A stretch of DNA of 64,000 nt from Cordylochernes scorpioides (taxonomy: Eukaryota; Arthropoda; Arachnida; Pseudoscorpiones; Chernetidae): NCBI GenBank assembly GCA_030710605.1, contig CP092863.1, positions 108,416,405 through 108,480,404 of the forward strand, written 5' to 3'. Numbering within the stretch: the first letter of the stretch is position 1; every line of letters starts with the position of its first letter. Positions 1 through 14,000 of the stretch are shown here, piece by piece. The notes under the pieces were generated by a model that saw only the letters and a program-made list of their open reading frames with translations, searched no databases and had not been told where the DNA came from. The position numbers and the translations under genes were made by a program.

Positions 1-361
1 CAGCCTCTCCCAAAGGTCCTGTTTAGTGCATCTAATGCTAAAGTTCAGTTTGTTGCTGTAATCTCTTCAAAATATATTTTGGCCTTTTTTAAATTTACAC
101 TTTTTTTACATAGAACAGTTATTTATTATATAAGTTATAATTTTATTATTTATCCAGAATTGGTCAAATACCCATTCTTGAGCAATCAAGAAAAGCTAAC
201 CACATATGTGTTTTGGATTGTTGGCCCTCATCAGTGTGGTGCAAGCTGTACCTCAACCAAAAAAAAAAAACTGGTCATTAGGTCATTCTGAAAATTATGA
301 AATGGATAGTTAAAGCCAGAATTTCATAAGAAGACCAATCAATGTTTTACACATTGTTAAA

Positions 362-667
362 ATAATCAGAGAATAGGTAAGGTACAATTTGGATTATAGA
401 TTATAAACAGTTAACTATTTAAAACATGCTGTGGTAAAATTTCTCATTCAGTACTTTTGTCTGAAGATGGTACAAGGTAATAAGACCAAATCCAAATAAA
501 TAAATAGTGTGTAAAGTTTGATTATAAACACAAGGTAATAAAACCAAATCCAAATAAATAAATAGTGTGTTTATAATCATTCAGTACTTTTGTCTGAAGA
601 TGGTAACAACACATTTACCAAAACGTCACACACTATTTGGATTTGGTCTTATTACCTTGTGTTTATA
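362..667. repeat. Foldback repeat family P (hammerhead-like core)
   Basis: Inverted arms with AAGGTAATAAGACCAAATCC / GGATTTGGTCTTATTACCTT around GTCTGAAGATGGTAACAACA and ACCAAAACGTCACAC. Copy in B: 48304-48605. Confidence 0.75.
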
Positions 668-796
668 ATCAGAGAATAGTTTATATTCATTTTGACAGAT
701 GGTGCAAGCCATCAGCAACTCTAAGTTGAATGATCACGAGATGTCTTTTTCTTAAGTCATTAGATTGTGAGTTTTAAATAATGTTGTGTGCGGGAT

Positions 797-1200
797 GGGG
801 TCGTTGGTGGAAAGTTGTCTAAACCATTGGTTTTCGATTGCTATGACCCAGAATTTAATCCTGCAATGGGCACTTTTTTTCTAATTAAAAAAAAAAAAAT
901 GCTCCAATGGCCACTGATTCTCGCAAAAGACCAACCTCACCAGTGAGTGCAAGTAACCAAACAGGATTCTGGTGNNNNNNNNNNNNNNNNNNNNNNNNNN
1001 NNNNNNNNNNNNNNNNNNNNNNNNNNNNNNNNNNNNNNNNNNNNNNNNNNNNNNNNNNNNNNNNNNNNNNNNNNCATTTGTAAGTACAAAAGTAATCATG
1101 CTTTTTACATGTGCAGACATGTGGTACACTTAAAATAAAATATTCGCCTACTTCTACCCACCATGATTATCATGGCCTGTACCACACGTGTACTAGGGGG
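797..1200 (+). mobile_element. tRNA-headed SINE (family S), gap inside
   Basis: The 5' head (GGGGTCGGTGG..., a degenerate box A, and a degraded box B before GGGCAC) is followed by a T-rich then A-rich linker. The body contains CCAGTGAGTGCAAGTAACC and a 3' end ..TGTACCACACGTGTACTAGGG. Copy in B: 48722-49026. Confidence 0.8.
975..1074. other. Assembly gap of 100 N, apparently with no missing sequence
   Basis: The bases on both sides (GGATTCTGGTG and CATTTGTAAG) are directly adjacent in copy B at 48890-48910. The gap size of exactly 100 is a placeholder. Confidence 0.9.
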
Positions 1201-1774
1201 ATGATAATAATAATAATGTTTATAATATGATGCACCAGCACTCCATCTGTTATCAAAATTCGAAACTATTTTAAACGAGCAAGTTTACGACCAAGTTTCG
1301 AATTTTAATAATAAAGTTACATAGAAAATTGGGGAAAAACAAAAACATTAGAATGTCTTTAAGGTAAACAAGTCCACATCCACAAATAGCTAAGTTGTTT
1401 GTGATGTTTTGGTAACAACACTCTATTGCCAAACTCAGACAAAAGTGCTCTTGAGAGAGAGAGAGAGAAATTTCAAGTACTTTTTGGTATGAAAACGGTA
1501 ATAATGCTGTTACCAAAACATCCAAAGAATTTTATCAATGTGAATGTGGTTTTGTTACACACCTTGTTTCCAAACCTGCCTCATCAGGTTTGAAATTATT
1601 TTCTTTTTGATAAAAAAAAAAAAAAAACCTTAGCTACTTAAAAAAACAATAAAAAAAAGGAGTTTTTATTAAATTTTATTAAATTTGTTTTTATCCACTT
1701 TTAATTCTAAGAATAATATTCTGTGTTTATCAGAAAACTATCTTCTTCTTATCTGCTATCTTGTTTACACACTT

Positions 1775-1905
1775 GATAACAGTTAACTATTTAAAACATG
1801 CTGTGGTAAAATTTCTCATTCAGTACTTTTGTCTGAAGATGGTAACAACGCTGTTACCGAAACATCACACTATTTATTTATTTGGATTAGGTCTTATCAC
1901 CTTGT
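1775..1905 (+). repeat. Family P single arm
   Basis: TGTCTGAAGATGGTAACAAC and GCTGTTACCGAAACATC, then TTTGGATTAGGTCTTATCAC. Copy in B: 49590-49725. Confidence 0.7.
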
Positions 1906-1977
1906 TTTTTTAATAGAAAAGGAGATAATTGAGAAGAAAAATACTTGTATAAATGACATACAGTATCCACCACTTAC

Positions 1978-2046
1978 CTTGTTGGATTCCTTGGTGGTTT
2001 TAAGAAGGGCAATGGCCTCGTCTTCCTTTCCTAATTCTTCCAGTGC
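1978..2046 (-). CDS. FKBP8: FKBP8 copy A exon 9: last TPR helix
   Basis: 69 nt, phase 0 to 0. Acceptor TTTCCAG, donor GTAAGT. It encodes ALEELGKEDEAIALLKTTKE and SNK, continuing the TPR after YRKAK. The following exon would lie left of position 1. Confidence 0.8.
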
Positions 2047-5000
2047 CTGGAAACACAGTTCTGCTTTATACATACTTGGACCTCTCAATCTTAATTTTGA
2101 AAACTATGTTTTCAGCCCATGATCTCTTCACAGGAGGTTCTACTGTACAATGACTGTACTGTGTCAACTTTAAAATAGGAGAAATGACCCTGGAGCAAAT
2201 GTAGATCTAACAGGTTAGCCTAGTTTGTTAAAAAAAAAACCTCATAAGTGAAATTGTACTGGGATACGGATGATAAATTAAGAAGAAAAAAAGCATCTCT
2301 TGATTGTGCAACTGAAAGTTGCTGATGGCTTGTGCCATCTATGAGCATCAACTAATCATTGATATTTCAAACTTATTCAGAATATTGGCCGAATATCCTT
2401 TTTTTTTGCTTATCCCTAGTACATGTGGTACAGGCTATGGTAATCATGGAGGGTAGAAGTAGGCAACTGGTTTTACTGTAAGTGCACCACATATCTACAC
2501 ATGTGAAAAGCAGTTCGACTTTGTATTTACAAATGTGCCAGAGCCCTGTTTGGTTACTTGCACTCACTGATGGGGTTGGACTTTTGCAAGAATCGGGGGC
2601 CATTGGAGCATTTTTTTTTTTTTTTAAATCAGAAAAAAAGTGTCCAATGCGGGAATCAAACCCGGGTCGTAGCGGCCGAAAACCAACAGTTTAGACCACC
2701 CTTCCACCGACCCCCTTGATTAATCAGAAAAGCCAACCAGGAAGAAGTTTCAGGATGTTGGCCCCTGTCAGCATGGTGCAGGCTGTACTTCAATGACCAA
2801 ACTAGGTGTACCTAGAGGTTACTGAATTCTCAAGGAATAAGCATTAAAGGTGATAAGTGCAGGAGAAGCAATACTATACCAAAAATATATAACAAAAGTG
2901 AAATGAACCAATTACTGCCAAACATAGAGTGCACTTTTACATATCTCCTGATAGTGAGCAGTAACAAGCTCACTAAAAATCCTGGGCTCAGCTGGCCCGG
3001 CTGATAGTACCCTGTTAGGGCTCCTAATCCAGGGATACGGGATGAGCAGCGTTTGTACTCCATGTTAGGAACGGCTGTACATGGCATCTGTTCCTCATGT
3101 CAGAAGCGGCCATTTATTTTGGAGCTAAGTCAGCCTGCCACTGAGTAGTGCTCCCAGTCTTAATGACAAAGGCAGACGTATTCTACTTCACCCAGTGTGG
3201 AGATAAGAAAGAAGAAGAAGAAGACATATCTACTAGAACCTTAGCCCATTGTGTATGCAACAGCTAAAGACAATATCCCTAAAATCTAATACAGAATAAC
3301 ATCTGAACAACATCTAGTTGCAGAGCCAAAGTATCCTTTAGGGAGAGAATCCAAGAGTAAAAATTGTAATATTGACCATGGAAATTTTTTTATAGAGGAG
3401 TCCTCTCACAGGAATTCTCTACAGCAAGTCATCAATGCAGATTGAATTTCTTCCCCAGTGATTATTTTGTTTTCAATCGTTTTGACAAAAATCTACTTTG
3501 CTAGTTCAAAAATACTCCCTTGTATCAATGATAAGGCACAATTTGGATTATAGATTATAAACACAAGGTAATAAGACCAAATCCAAATAAATAGTGTGTG
3601 AAATTTCGGTAACAGCGTTGAATGATATATTCAGTACTCTTGTCCTAAAATGGTAACAACGCTGTTACCGAAACGTCACACACTATTTATTTATTTGGTC
3701 TTATTACCTTGTGTTTTTCTTGTATCTATATTGAGTAAAAAATATCAGTTCTCCAGGGAAAAGTATCTTTTCATTCTTGAGTTCACAATTCAATAAAATA
3801 CTTCCTTGTATCAATATGGAGACCTGATATTTTGACTCAACATTGATACAATGGATTATTTTTGAATTGTGAACTCAGCCATGAATTTATCACAAATCAA
3901 ATGAAAATTTTTCCATGGAGGCCTGATATTTTTACTCATAATTGTGGCTAGTGTTTACTATGTTCTTGTAGGGGTCGGTGGAAGGATGATCTAAACCATT
4001 GGTTTTTAACTGCTACGACTCGGGTTCGATTCCCGCATTGGGCACTTTTTTTCTGATTAAAAAAAAAAAATGCTCCAATGGCCCTCGATTCTTGCAAAAG
4101 TCCAACCCCACCAGCGAGTGCAAGTAACCAAATGAGGCTCTGGCACATTTGTAAGTGCAAAGTCGAACTGCTTTTCACATGTGTAGATATGTGGTGCACT
4201 TACAGTAAAAGCAGTCGTCTTCTTCTACCCCCAATGTTTTTGGTGTTTAAACCAGATGTCTTCAACTTAATATTCATCATCAACTTCAACAAAATAATGA
4301 AGGTTGTGAGAGTAATGGTGTTTTTTTAGCACTGAACAAGATATAGTACCTTGGCTTTCCTATAAATGGCCTTGACATTATTAGGATCCTTGTCCAGGAC
4401 TTCCTCGAGGGACTGGAGACAGGGGTTCCACATTTGGAGCTGGCACACACAATACCACATGTTATAGCGAGATAGCTCTATGATACCTGACTGTATCTTG
4501 GAGTCTTTCACAATCACATTCCAACGGAAAAAAAAAAACTTTCATTTTAATTCTTTTTATTTTTAAATAGCAGATAAGGCACAATATACAGTTAAACCTT
4601 ACTATAGCACCCCCTCTAAATAGTGCCTCCCTCTCTATAGCACCCGATTTTAAATACGTAGTACAATGCTATTTACATTAAAAGTGACCTGTCTATAGCA
4701 CCCCCTCTCTATAGCATCCTATTTTGGTGAGTCCCAAGAGGGGGCGCTATAGACAGGTTTAACTGTATTTGGATTATAGATTTTAACTACAATAAGACCA
4801 AATCCAGTGTGATGTTTCAGTAACAGCATTGTTACCATCATCAGACAAAAGAATAAAAAGCTTTTTTTGGTATTTCAGCTTATTTCCAAGGTTGTGCCCA
4901 GATACACGTGCCCTGCTGAGTTTACCAATAATATTATTGGCTAGTTTAAGCTAGATTAATTATAAAACAATTCCAGAGGCGTAATATTCTTTTTAAAATA

Positions 5001-8000
5001 AAACAATTTCTACTGTCCTTACTGCAATGGAAAAATTAAAGGGAGGGCCTGGCTCATCAGTGGTGAACCCTCCCAGCGGTTTCGCCAGTTTAATCTACCA
5101 TACCGCTGTTATATTGCATTTTTGGAACTTCCTTTTATAGTTGACTGTTGTAAGACTCTTGGAATGGGTATTTTAGAAGAACTATGGACATAAGCTTTTA
5201 GGACAGCAGAATTAAATATAATTATAAATATATAATATGCTTCGAGCAATCGCTCTTCCGCAAATATCAAATTGTGTCTTTTATTTGAACAATTATGTTA
5301 CGATGCACTAGCGCGCCATCTGTTATCAAATTATAAAACTATTCCAGAGGCGTAATATTCTTTTTAAAATAAAACAATTTCTACTGTCCTTACTGCAATG
5401 GAAAAATTAAAGGGAGGGCCTGGCTCATTAGTGGTGAACCCTCTTTTTTTTTATTTTAAAAAGAATATTACGCCTCTGGAATAGTTTTATAATTTGATAA
5501 CAGATGGCGTGCTAGTGCATGGTAACATAATTGTTCAAATAAAAGAAACAATTTGATATTTGCGGAAGAGCGATTGCTCGAAGCATATTATATATTTATA
5601 ATTATATTTAATTCTGCTGTCCTAAAAGCTTATGTCTATAGTTCTTCTAAAATACCCATTCCAAGAGTCTTACAACAGTCAACTATAAAAGGAAGTTCCA
5701 AAAATGCAATATAACAGCGGTATGGTAGATTAAACTGGCGAAACCGCTGGGAGGGTTCACCACTGATGAGCCAGGCCCTCCCCTTTAATTTTTCCATTGC
5801 AGTAAGGACAGTAGAAATTGTTTTATTTTAAAAAGAATATTACCCCTCTGGAATAGTTTTATAATTTGATAACAGATGGCGCGCTAGTGCATCGTAAAAA
5901 AAAACATAGATTAAATTAGGTTAGTTTATTTTTAAAATACAGGAGAACCTCCCTTTAGTGGACATCCTGCTAGCAGACACTTTCTACAAAGGACAGTTTT
6001 CATTTGCAAAATTACCATTTTTACAAATTAGCAACTCTCCAGTAAGAGGACACCTCTCCCTAAAGGACACCTTAGCTCTGCAATTAGGTGTTGTCCTTTA
6101 CAGGGAGGTTCTAGTGTATCTTTTTATTTTCTCATGTACGCCAATCAGGTGTGCAGTTTTGAATCTGAGCACATCCTTGGGAATCTCCCGGTAATTTTCA
6201 AATGTATATGGTGTGAGTACATAGGACAAGCAAATTTGATAGAAAAGTTCTTTAAACAAACAGCTGCCGTAGAAAAGAGGAGAAAAAAGACAAAGGAAGT
6301 TTGAAACAGTTTAACCACACAGAGAGAACTAGAAATACCACCTATGGTGATACTCCACAGAATAAATGCCATTTCTGGCTATATAAGGGAACAAGCAAAT
6401 ACAGTTGGTGAGAAGGGAGTGGGGCTTTGTGGATCAAACTGAAGAAACTGCAGATATTTTGATATTTTCAATGATATTTAAAACGAGGTATTCAAATTTT
6501 TTACAATATATGATTATGTTGTTATATATTTATATGTTATTTTTTGGAGGTTCGGTGGAAGGATGGTCTAAACCATTAGTTTTCGACCGCTACGGCTCAG
6601 GTTCGATTCCCGCATTGGGCACTTTTTTTATTTTTAAAAAAATGCTACAATGGCCCCCGATTCTTGCAAAAGACCAACCCCACCAGCGAGTGCAAGTAAC
6701 GAAACAGGGCTCTGGCACATTTTGTAAGTGCAAAAGTCGAACTGCTTTTCACATGTGTAGACATGTGGTGCACTTACAGTAAAAGCAGTCGCCTTCTACC
6801 CACCATGATTATCATGGCCTGTACCACGTGTACTAGGGATAAGCAAAAATATATATATATATATGTTTGCTTTATTAAATTATTTTAATTAACTCTTAAC
6901 AACACAAACAAAAGAAATGACTAAGTGTAAACAATAAATATATATGTATATGTATTGGCTTTACTGGTGCTATACAATTTACATATAAAAGATAAATTTT
7001 TTATACTACATATATATATATGAAAAAAAAGGCATCTCTTTATCGTGCAACTGAAAGTTGCTGATGGCTTGCTGTTGGCCCTCATCAGCGTGGTGCAAGC
7101 TGTACCTCAACGACCAAAAAACTGGTCATTCAAGGCATCCTGAAAAATCATGATTTTTCATTTTCATCAATTTCATGAAAATCATGAAAAATAGTTGATA
7201 TTTATTCCGATAGATGGCGTAAGCCATCAGCAACTTTCAGTTGCACGATAAAGAGATGCCTTTTTTCATAATTATGCACCTTATCCCAGTACAATATCAC
7301 ATTTGTACTATTTTTTCATATATATATATATATATATACTAGACAAATGACCCGGGCAACGCCAGGGTTTACACGATTAAATGTATTATTCAAACACATA
7401 AAACATAGCAAATATAGCAAGAGCAGTTATTTTAAACGCTGAATTAGATCAGTTATATCAGTTAAAAAATAAAAATATATACCTGCCGGCGGCGCGCGCC
7501 CGTTGGCTGCCGGCAGGACGCCTGAGTGTTCTAGAGGGCGCTGCTCGTGAGCTAAGTAGAATAATTTGAATATATAGTTTTAATAAATGATTTATATATA
7601 TATTAAAATAGCCTATCGTCATCCCCGTTATTTTTTACCTATGTAGGAAATTTTGGTTTGAATTAGTGAACTACTGCAAATTTGTATACCGGACATACAA
7701 ACCAACAAACAGACAAACATTCATTTATATATATACTAGACGAATGGCCCGGGCAACGCCCGGGTTTTACCCGAGTGCGTATATATTTTAAAAACGTTTT
7801 AATTCAAATACTATTCGTTACAATTATAAATTGGCGCCATGGATGTCACTCTTGTGAAACGTCCCGTTCCAAACTGTGTGTTTTTAAAATGTTTTAATTA
7901 AAATACTATTCGTTACAATTATAAATTGGCGCCGTGGATGTCTCTCTTGTGAAACGTCCCGCCCCAAACTGTGTGTGTCTTGAAAATATAAAAATAAAAA

Positions 8001-11000
8001 TGTGAATTTTCATAAAGATTTCATCATGTCAATTTTTTTTTTTGCATTTCACCTACTAAATCGATAGAGATAATTACATTTGCAACATGAACTTAGGTAT
8101 ATTGACTAAATAGAAAACTGCATAGTAATAAAGATCATTTTTTAAAGGCACCATATCGTTTTTTTTTCAATAAAATCGAAACAAAAATTAACGATAAATA
8201 ACGATAATTGCCTTAAAAAGAAATTGCCTTAAAAAAAAAAGAAACATTCGCGGTGATTTTGTCTTGCATTCGTTTATACAATTATTATATACGAATGACC
8301 CGGGCAACGCCCGGGTTTTACCCGATTAAATGCTTTTATTCAAATACTATTCGTTACAATTATAAATTGGCGCCGTGGATGTCATTCTTGTATAATATAT
8401 AAATGAGTTTTAAAAATTGTAAAAAAAAAAATGCATCGGCCGGGAATCGAACCCGGGCCGCCCGCGTGGCAGGCGAGCATTCTACCACTGAACCACCGAT
8501 GGTTATGAAAATTCCCATCCGTGAGCTTCAGACAAACAAACAGACAGAATAAGGCAAATATATAAGTAGATACGAATGACCCGGGCAACGCCCGGGTTTT
8601 ACCCGATTAAATGCTTTTATTCAAATACTATTCGTTACAATTATAAATTGGCGCCGTGGATGTCATTCTTGTATAATATATAAATGAGTTTTAAAAATTG
8701 TAAAAAAAAAATGCATCGGCCGGGAATTGAACCCGGGCCGCCCGCGTGGCAGGCGAGCATTCTACCACTGAACCACCGATGGTTATGAAAATTCCCATCC
8801 GTGAGCTTCAGACAAACAAACAGACAGAATAAGGCAAATATATAAGTAGATACGAATGACCCGGGTTTTACCCGATTAAATGCTTTTATTCAAATACTAT
8901 TCGTTACAATTATAAATTGGCGCCGTGGATGTCATTCTTGTATAATATATAAATGAGTTTTAAAAATTGTAAAAAAAAAAAATGCATCGGCCGGGAATCG
9001 AACCCGGGCCGCCCACGTGGCAGGCGAGCATTCTACCACTGAACCACCGATGGTTATGAAAAATCCCATCCGTGAGCTTCAGACAGACAAACAGACAGAA
9101 TAAGGCAAATATATAAGTAGATATAAGAAGATATATAATATAAATGAGTTTTAAAAATTGTAAAAAAAAAAAATGCATCGGCCGGGAATCGAACCCGGGC
9201 CGCCCGCGTGGCAGGCGAGCATTCTACCACTGAACCACCGATGCGTATAAAAAATGGCCATATTTGGGTATTCATTCTATTCCGGATTACTCCGCGTAAA
9301 AAAAAAGTTCTTGAAATGAAGAATAGAAATAGCCAAAAATACTAATTCAAAATGTAGCCGAAAATTTTCCTTAGGTTTATAAAAAGTGACATGCAAAATT
9401 TGGTACCAATTGGTTCAGTAGTTTTTATTAACGATAGGGTTTATATTAACTTTCAAATTGACATTAACACAAACCTTAGCCAATGAAAAGTAACTTAGCA
9501 ACCATTGCATCAAGAATAAAGAAGGAAAGACGAGAGTGAAGATATCTGGAAGGGAGGGAAAGCATAAGAGATAAGAAGACTTTATCCGGCAGGTTATCAA
9601 GACACAACAAAGATTCTGCAAGTGCAAGATACAGTTGTACTTAAATCCATGTGTGCTCACCTGTCACCTGGGGAAAAAGTTGTCTACAACCTGTGAAAAA
9701 TCACTTTACCTATTTACATAATGTCCATACTATATGTAAATATACAATAGCCAGATATGCAAATATATAAGAATACCTGAGAATGCACTCTGGGATTAAA
9801 AAGCTAACATTTATACTTTGTGAAAAAATAGTACAAATGTGATATTGTACTGGGATAAGGTGCATAAATTATGAAAATATTTTGGCCAATTCTGGAATAA
9901 TTAAAAATCAACGAGAATAGTTGATACAGTCGAACTTGGATAATTCGAACCCCAAGGGACCATAAAAAAAATTCGAATTATCCAAAAATTCCAATTAAAA
10001 ACGTAAATTTAATTAATAGGGAATTCTAGGGACCAAGATAAATATTCGAATTAAAGAGGTTTTCGAATTAAAGAAGTTCGAATTATCCAAGTTCTACTGT
10101 ATTTTATTCCGGTATATGGCGCAACCCATCATCAACTTTTAGTTGCACGATAAGGAAATGCCTTTTTCATAATTTATACTTTAGTAGGTTTGATAATAAA
10201 ATAAACTTTTTTTCTGCTAAAAAGTTTTTTTATTATTTTTTATTATTCAATGTACCATTATAGGATATCATGAAGATCATAGTGATCTTTTCTATGATTT
10301 GTTGAAGATTATGGAATAAATTCTACATAGTGGCCCCTATGGATAAGAGATATTGTTTTGGGGCTGCTTTCTTATTATTTCAGAAGGTACATGGCTGAAA
10401 AGTGTCATTTTTCATTGATGTCATAAGCAAATAGGGCAATTTGCTAAAACCAAATTCCATGTCCAAATATAGGTAGACTAAGAGTGATATTTCAGAATAA
10501 AACAGCATTATTATCATTATCTTCTTTCTAATCTCCACTCAGCAATCATATTAGGGTATCAAGCTTGTAGAGTTTGTTGATGGTGTCTGTTGAGGATGAG
10601 TAGAGCTCATCAATGGATGAGACAATACAGTCTATCATTACCTCCGCCTTTGCCGGTCCCAAGCCCGGATAAAAAAAGGAGGAGGGGGAGCATTGACAAT
10701 CTCGCTAAAAAACCTGGGCTCAGCTGATAGTACCCTGTAAGGGCTCCTAATCCAGGGATACAGGAGGAGCAGCGTTTGTACTCCATTTTAGGAGCGGCTG
10801 CACATGGCGTCTGTTCCTCATATCAGAGGCGGCCATTTCTTTTGGAGCTAAGTCGGCCTGCCACTGAGTAGTGCTCCCAGTCTTAATGACAAAGGAAGAT
10901 GCATTCTACTTCACCCAGTCATGATGGTTGTCAAACAGACACCATCAAGGGTCACAACTTGATTCTCTAATATGATTGAGTGGAGATAAGAAAGAAGAAG

Positions 11001-14000
11001 TCAATTATTACCATCAGACCAAACAGAGAGTAAAATTGATGTTAATCTCTAGTTCAGACCCACCTTCAACTGACAAGCTGCCTTGTTGTTAAGGATGATG
11101 ATGTGGCAAGTCTCCAGGTCCTTGGTGAACTGAATCTCCAGTTCTTCTCTCGGCTGCAACAGCCCGCCATGGTTTAGAACATGGTTATGGGGGAGGACAT
11201 AGACACATAGGATACAAGCGACCAATATTCAATAATACTGTAGGGAGATCAGATTTTGGGTACTACAATAGAACATCCATGAGAAGATATTCCCAATTGC
11301 TAGAAGACATCTCTCTAAAAAGGTCAAGTTTCTATTGCCAAAATTATGTTTTTTTCTAATTACTGTAGAACCTTCTTGTAAAGGACACCTAATTGCAGAG
11401 ATAAACTGTCATTTAGGGAGAGGTGTCCTCTAATTGGAAAGTTAGTAAATATTAAAAATAGTAATTTAGTAAATGAAAACTGTCTTTTATAGAGAGGTGT
11501 CCTCTGGTGCGAGTGTCCTTTCATGGAGGTTCTACTGTACCAGCTCTCTTGAAAGAGAACACACTCTTTTTAAAGGAACACTTTCACTTTGCAACTATGT
11601 GTTATCCTTTTGAGAGGTTCTACTGTAAATACATAATGTTATAGTATTTTATTCTATTCTTTTTAACTCCACTTAAATTTAGCCCAATTTCAGTCTTACC
11701 TAACTATTTTAGACAATTTCCCCCCCTTTATATAACATTTTTTACAAATGTAACCGAGGTGTCTAAATTTGAAAGTTTATCTTGATGGTAAAAAAAAATC
11801 ATAAATTCTATATCTTCTATCTTATCTGTTACATCTTGTAAGTGAAAGAAAAGGATAAGAGGTGATTCCTAAATCTTATTCAGCCTTTCCAATTTTGTAT
11901 TTGCCAGTTCACAGACAAAAAGCATAAAAAAAAAATTAAATAACCATAAGTGGCAGTTTTTTTATAACTGATTCTAAGAAATTTTTGAAAATATTTAGCT
12001 ACACAAATATTGATGCTTCTTTTTTTTTTATACAGTAGAACCTCCCTTTAGCGACACCTCTTCACAAAGGACAGTTTTCATTTGCAAAATTACTATTTTT
12101 ACTATTTAACAACTCTCCAGTAAGAGGACACCTCTCCCTATAGGACACTTTGGTTTTGCAGTTAGGTGTCCTTTAAAGGGAGGTTCTACTGTATATAGAA
12201 GTGAAAATCTCCAGACCTTAATAATAATAAGATGAGTGCAGTGAACAAAATCAAAGCAAGATCTAAATAATACAAGAAAATAAGACCTAATCCAAATAAT
12301 TTATTAGTGTGTGACGTTTCAGCAACAACATTGTCACCATCATCAGACAAAAAAATAAATGAGAAAAGATATCACAGCAAGTTCTTAAATAGTACTGTTA
12401 TCAAGTGTTCAAACAAGATAACAGATAAGGAAACATAGTTTTTTTTAAGACAACTTGAAATATTCTTATTAAAAAAATTATTTTTCCTTATCTGTTATCT
12501 TTTTAAACACCTGATAACAGTACTATTTAAGAAATTGCTGTGATATATTTTCTCATTTATTCTTTTGTCTGATGATGGTGACAATGCTGTTGCCGTAACG
12601 TCACACACTATTAAATTATTTGGATTAGGTCTTAGTTTCTTGTATTATAATCTATAATCCAAATTGTGCTTTATCACAAGATCTAAATAGTAAACTAAGT
12701 TGTCACTATAGCATATATACAGTAGAACAACCTCCATGAGAGGACACTCCTGCTAGAAAACACCTCTCTACAAAGGACAGTTTTATTACCAAAATTACCC
12801 CATTCTTACTATTTACCAACTCTCTGGTAAGACAACACCTCTCTCTCTATAAAGGACAGTTTGGCTCTGTAACTAGATGTTGTCATTTAGAGAAGCAGTT
12901 CTACTGTATCTGTATTATTTGAGAGCTACTAATATTTTTTTAAGCTAAAGACACACATACAAAGAATGGCTGATCTCAAAAGGTCTCAGGTACCAACCAC
13001 CTATATCAAGGTAAATAGCCCGGTTTTAGAAAATATGGAGGTGTAAATGTCATGGGAAGAAATGTTATTCCAAAGTCCAACCACCAGCGAGTGCAAATAA
13101 CCAAACGGGGCTCTGGCACATTTGTAAGTGCAAAGTCGAACTGCGCACGTGGTACACCTACAGTAAAAGCAGTCGCCTACTTCTACCCAACATTATTATC
13201 ATAGCCTGTACCACGTAAACTAGGGATAAGCAAAAAAAAAAATGTCATGGGACCTCAGGATGTGGTCGCACACGTTGTTTGGCTATGGGGGCTGAATCCC
13301 TCACCACGGGACTTCCTGGTTTCCATGGTTACTTCCATAATGTCTTTATTCTCTTAACTAGCCACTCCAGGTACACTGCAGAATCCGGGTATTGCAAATC
13401 TCTTATATTCTATCTATATCATGTATATAGTGTAGCCCACTTTTGACCAAATCTAACTACAATACAACCTCCCTGTAAAGGACACCTAATTGCGAAGCCA
13501 GGAATGGCTGACCATATTGCCAAACACGGAGAACAGAGAAACTTTTCTCGAGTTATTTCAACTTCATTGAAGAGAAATGCAATGTATTATAGGGAAATAA
13601 AATGCCATCTACATAATCTCCCTGTAAAGGATAACAGTTAATTTCAGAGCTAATGTGTCTTTTAGGAAGGTGTCCTCTTACCGGAGAGTTACTAAATATA
13701 AAAATGGTAAATTTTCAAATGTAAACTGTCCTTTATAGAGAGGTGTCCTCTAGCATGAGTGTCCTCTCATGGAGGTTCTACTGTAGTGGTTTTAAAAAAC
13801 AGGCTTTTTATTTAAAAAAAGCTTCCTAATCTATAGATGGGAAAAAAATAGTGAATTGTTTTGTTCTTACCTCTTTAGGGCTGAGGGCTGAGATTTTTTC
13901 TATGTAGCCGAGGATCCTGAAAAAAAAAACACAAAAATATGAGATTTCATTCTTAATTACAACACACCTATAGCTGGCAATAGAGAAAAAGAAGAGGTTA

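Larger units (their letters stand above)
8282..9250 (-). repeat. Tandem units of tRNA-Gly plus a CCCGGGCAACGCCCGGG repeat
   Basis: Units of about 0.28 kb alternate a tRNA-Gly copy with a segment holding ACCCGGGCAACGCCCGGGTT, TATTCGTTACAATTATAAAT and TGGCGCCGTGGATGTCATTC. Copy A has four tRNAs; copy B (56100-56790) has three. Confidence 0.85.

Noticed and set aside
6405..6782. 125-codon open frame
   Set aside because: Its C-terminal half is the SINE family S read through (GSIPALGTFF..), and the frame recurs wherever that SINE occurs.
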